DNA from: Clostridia bacterium
Lineage (GTDB): Bacteria; Bacillota; Clostridia; CAKSNL01; HGM11501
Assembly (NCBI GenBank): GCA_017390225.1
Contig: JAFPCL010000173.1
Coordinates: 1-7,086, forward strand
DNA length: 7,086 nt
Reading direction: 5' to 3'
The first letter of the stretch is position 1; each line of letters opens with the position of its first letter. Position numbers and translations under genes: made by a program. Shown here one piece after another: positions 7,081-7,086 of this stretch. The notes beneath the pieces were generated by a model that was given only the letters and a program-made list of their open reading frames with translations, had not been told where the DNA came from and made no database searches.

Positions 7081-7086
7081 GTAACT

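Noticed and set aside
6551..7081. Long open frame on the plus strand to the right edge
   Set aside because: It starts inside the terminator region with no ribosome-binding site, passes through the hairpins and is antisense to the cysteine-rich gene. Its composition (runs of Phe, Ser and Leu) looks like translated noncoding sequence.

Overview
The window carries the 3' two thirds of a very large cyclic beta-1,2-glucan synthase gene. Behind it lies a small membrane-anchored trypsin-like/PDZ protein gene. A rho-independent terminator follows, then a gene-poor stretch rich in hairpins. At the right edge, on the opposite strand, is a frameshifted small cysteine-rich gene. Base composition is moderate. 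The Shine-Dalgarno sites are of the AGAGG type, and the small cysteine-rich family recalls ORFs I remember from Clostridia of the Oscillospirales kind. I therefore infer an anaerobic, probably gut-type Firmicute, with moderate confidence; no rRNA or other marker gene is present to confirm it.

Region 1-5450 (+): the synthase frame is already open at base 3 and reads Arg-Trp-Ile-Arg-Gly-Asp-Trp-Gln, the usual end of the GT84 glucosyltransferase domain. The gene therefore begins upstream, outside the window. What is visible runs from the end of GT84 through a membrane block and a glycoamylase-like (GH189-type) cyclisation domain to a full GH94-type phosphorylase module. The last of these ends at the natural stop.

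Region 5451-6590 (+): eleven bases after that stop, with a good ribosome-binding site, comes a 344-residue HtrA/DegP-like protein with an N-terminal anchor and one PDZ domain. The catalytic His and Asp are present, but the usual Gly-Asn-Ser-Gly-Gly is replaced by Gly-Asn-Ala-Cys-Asp. It is therefore probably an inactive protease relative, or less likely a Cys variant. The close spacing suggests cotranscription with the synthase. A GC-rich hairpin with a T-rich tail closes the unit.

Region 6591-7086: no plus-strand gene is supported. The stretch holds two clean hairpins, an 11-base direct repeat and further imperfect palindromes, resembling dispersed intergenic repeats. On the minus strand, a 57-residue-class cysteine-rich protein starts at 7046 with a good ribosome-binding site and a possible -10 box. 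Its last codons are out of frame by one base.

Working model: the synthase makes and cyclises a beta-1,2-glucan at the membrane. The HtrA-like protein sits outside the membrane and may bind, sense or scaffold something related. That link rests only on gene order.
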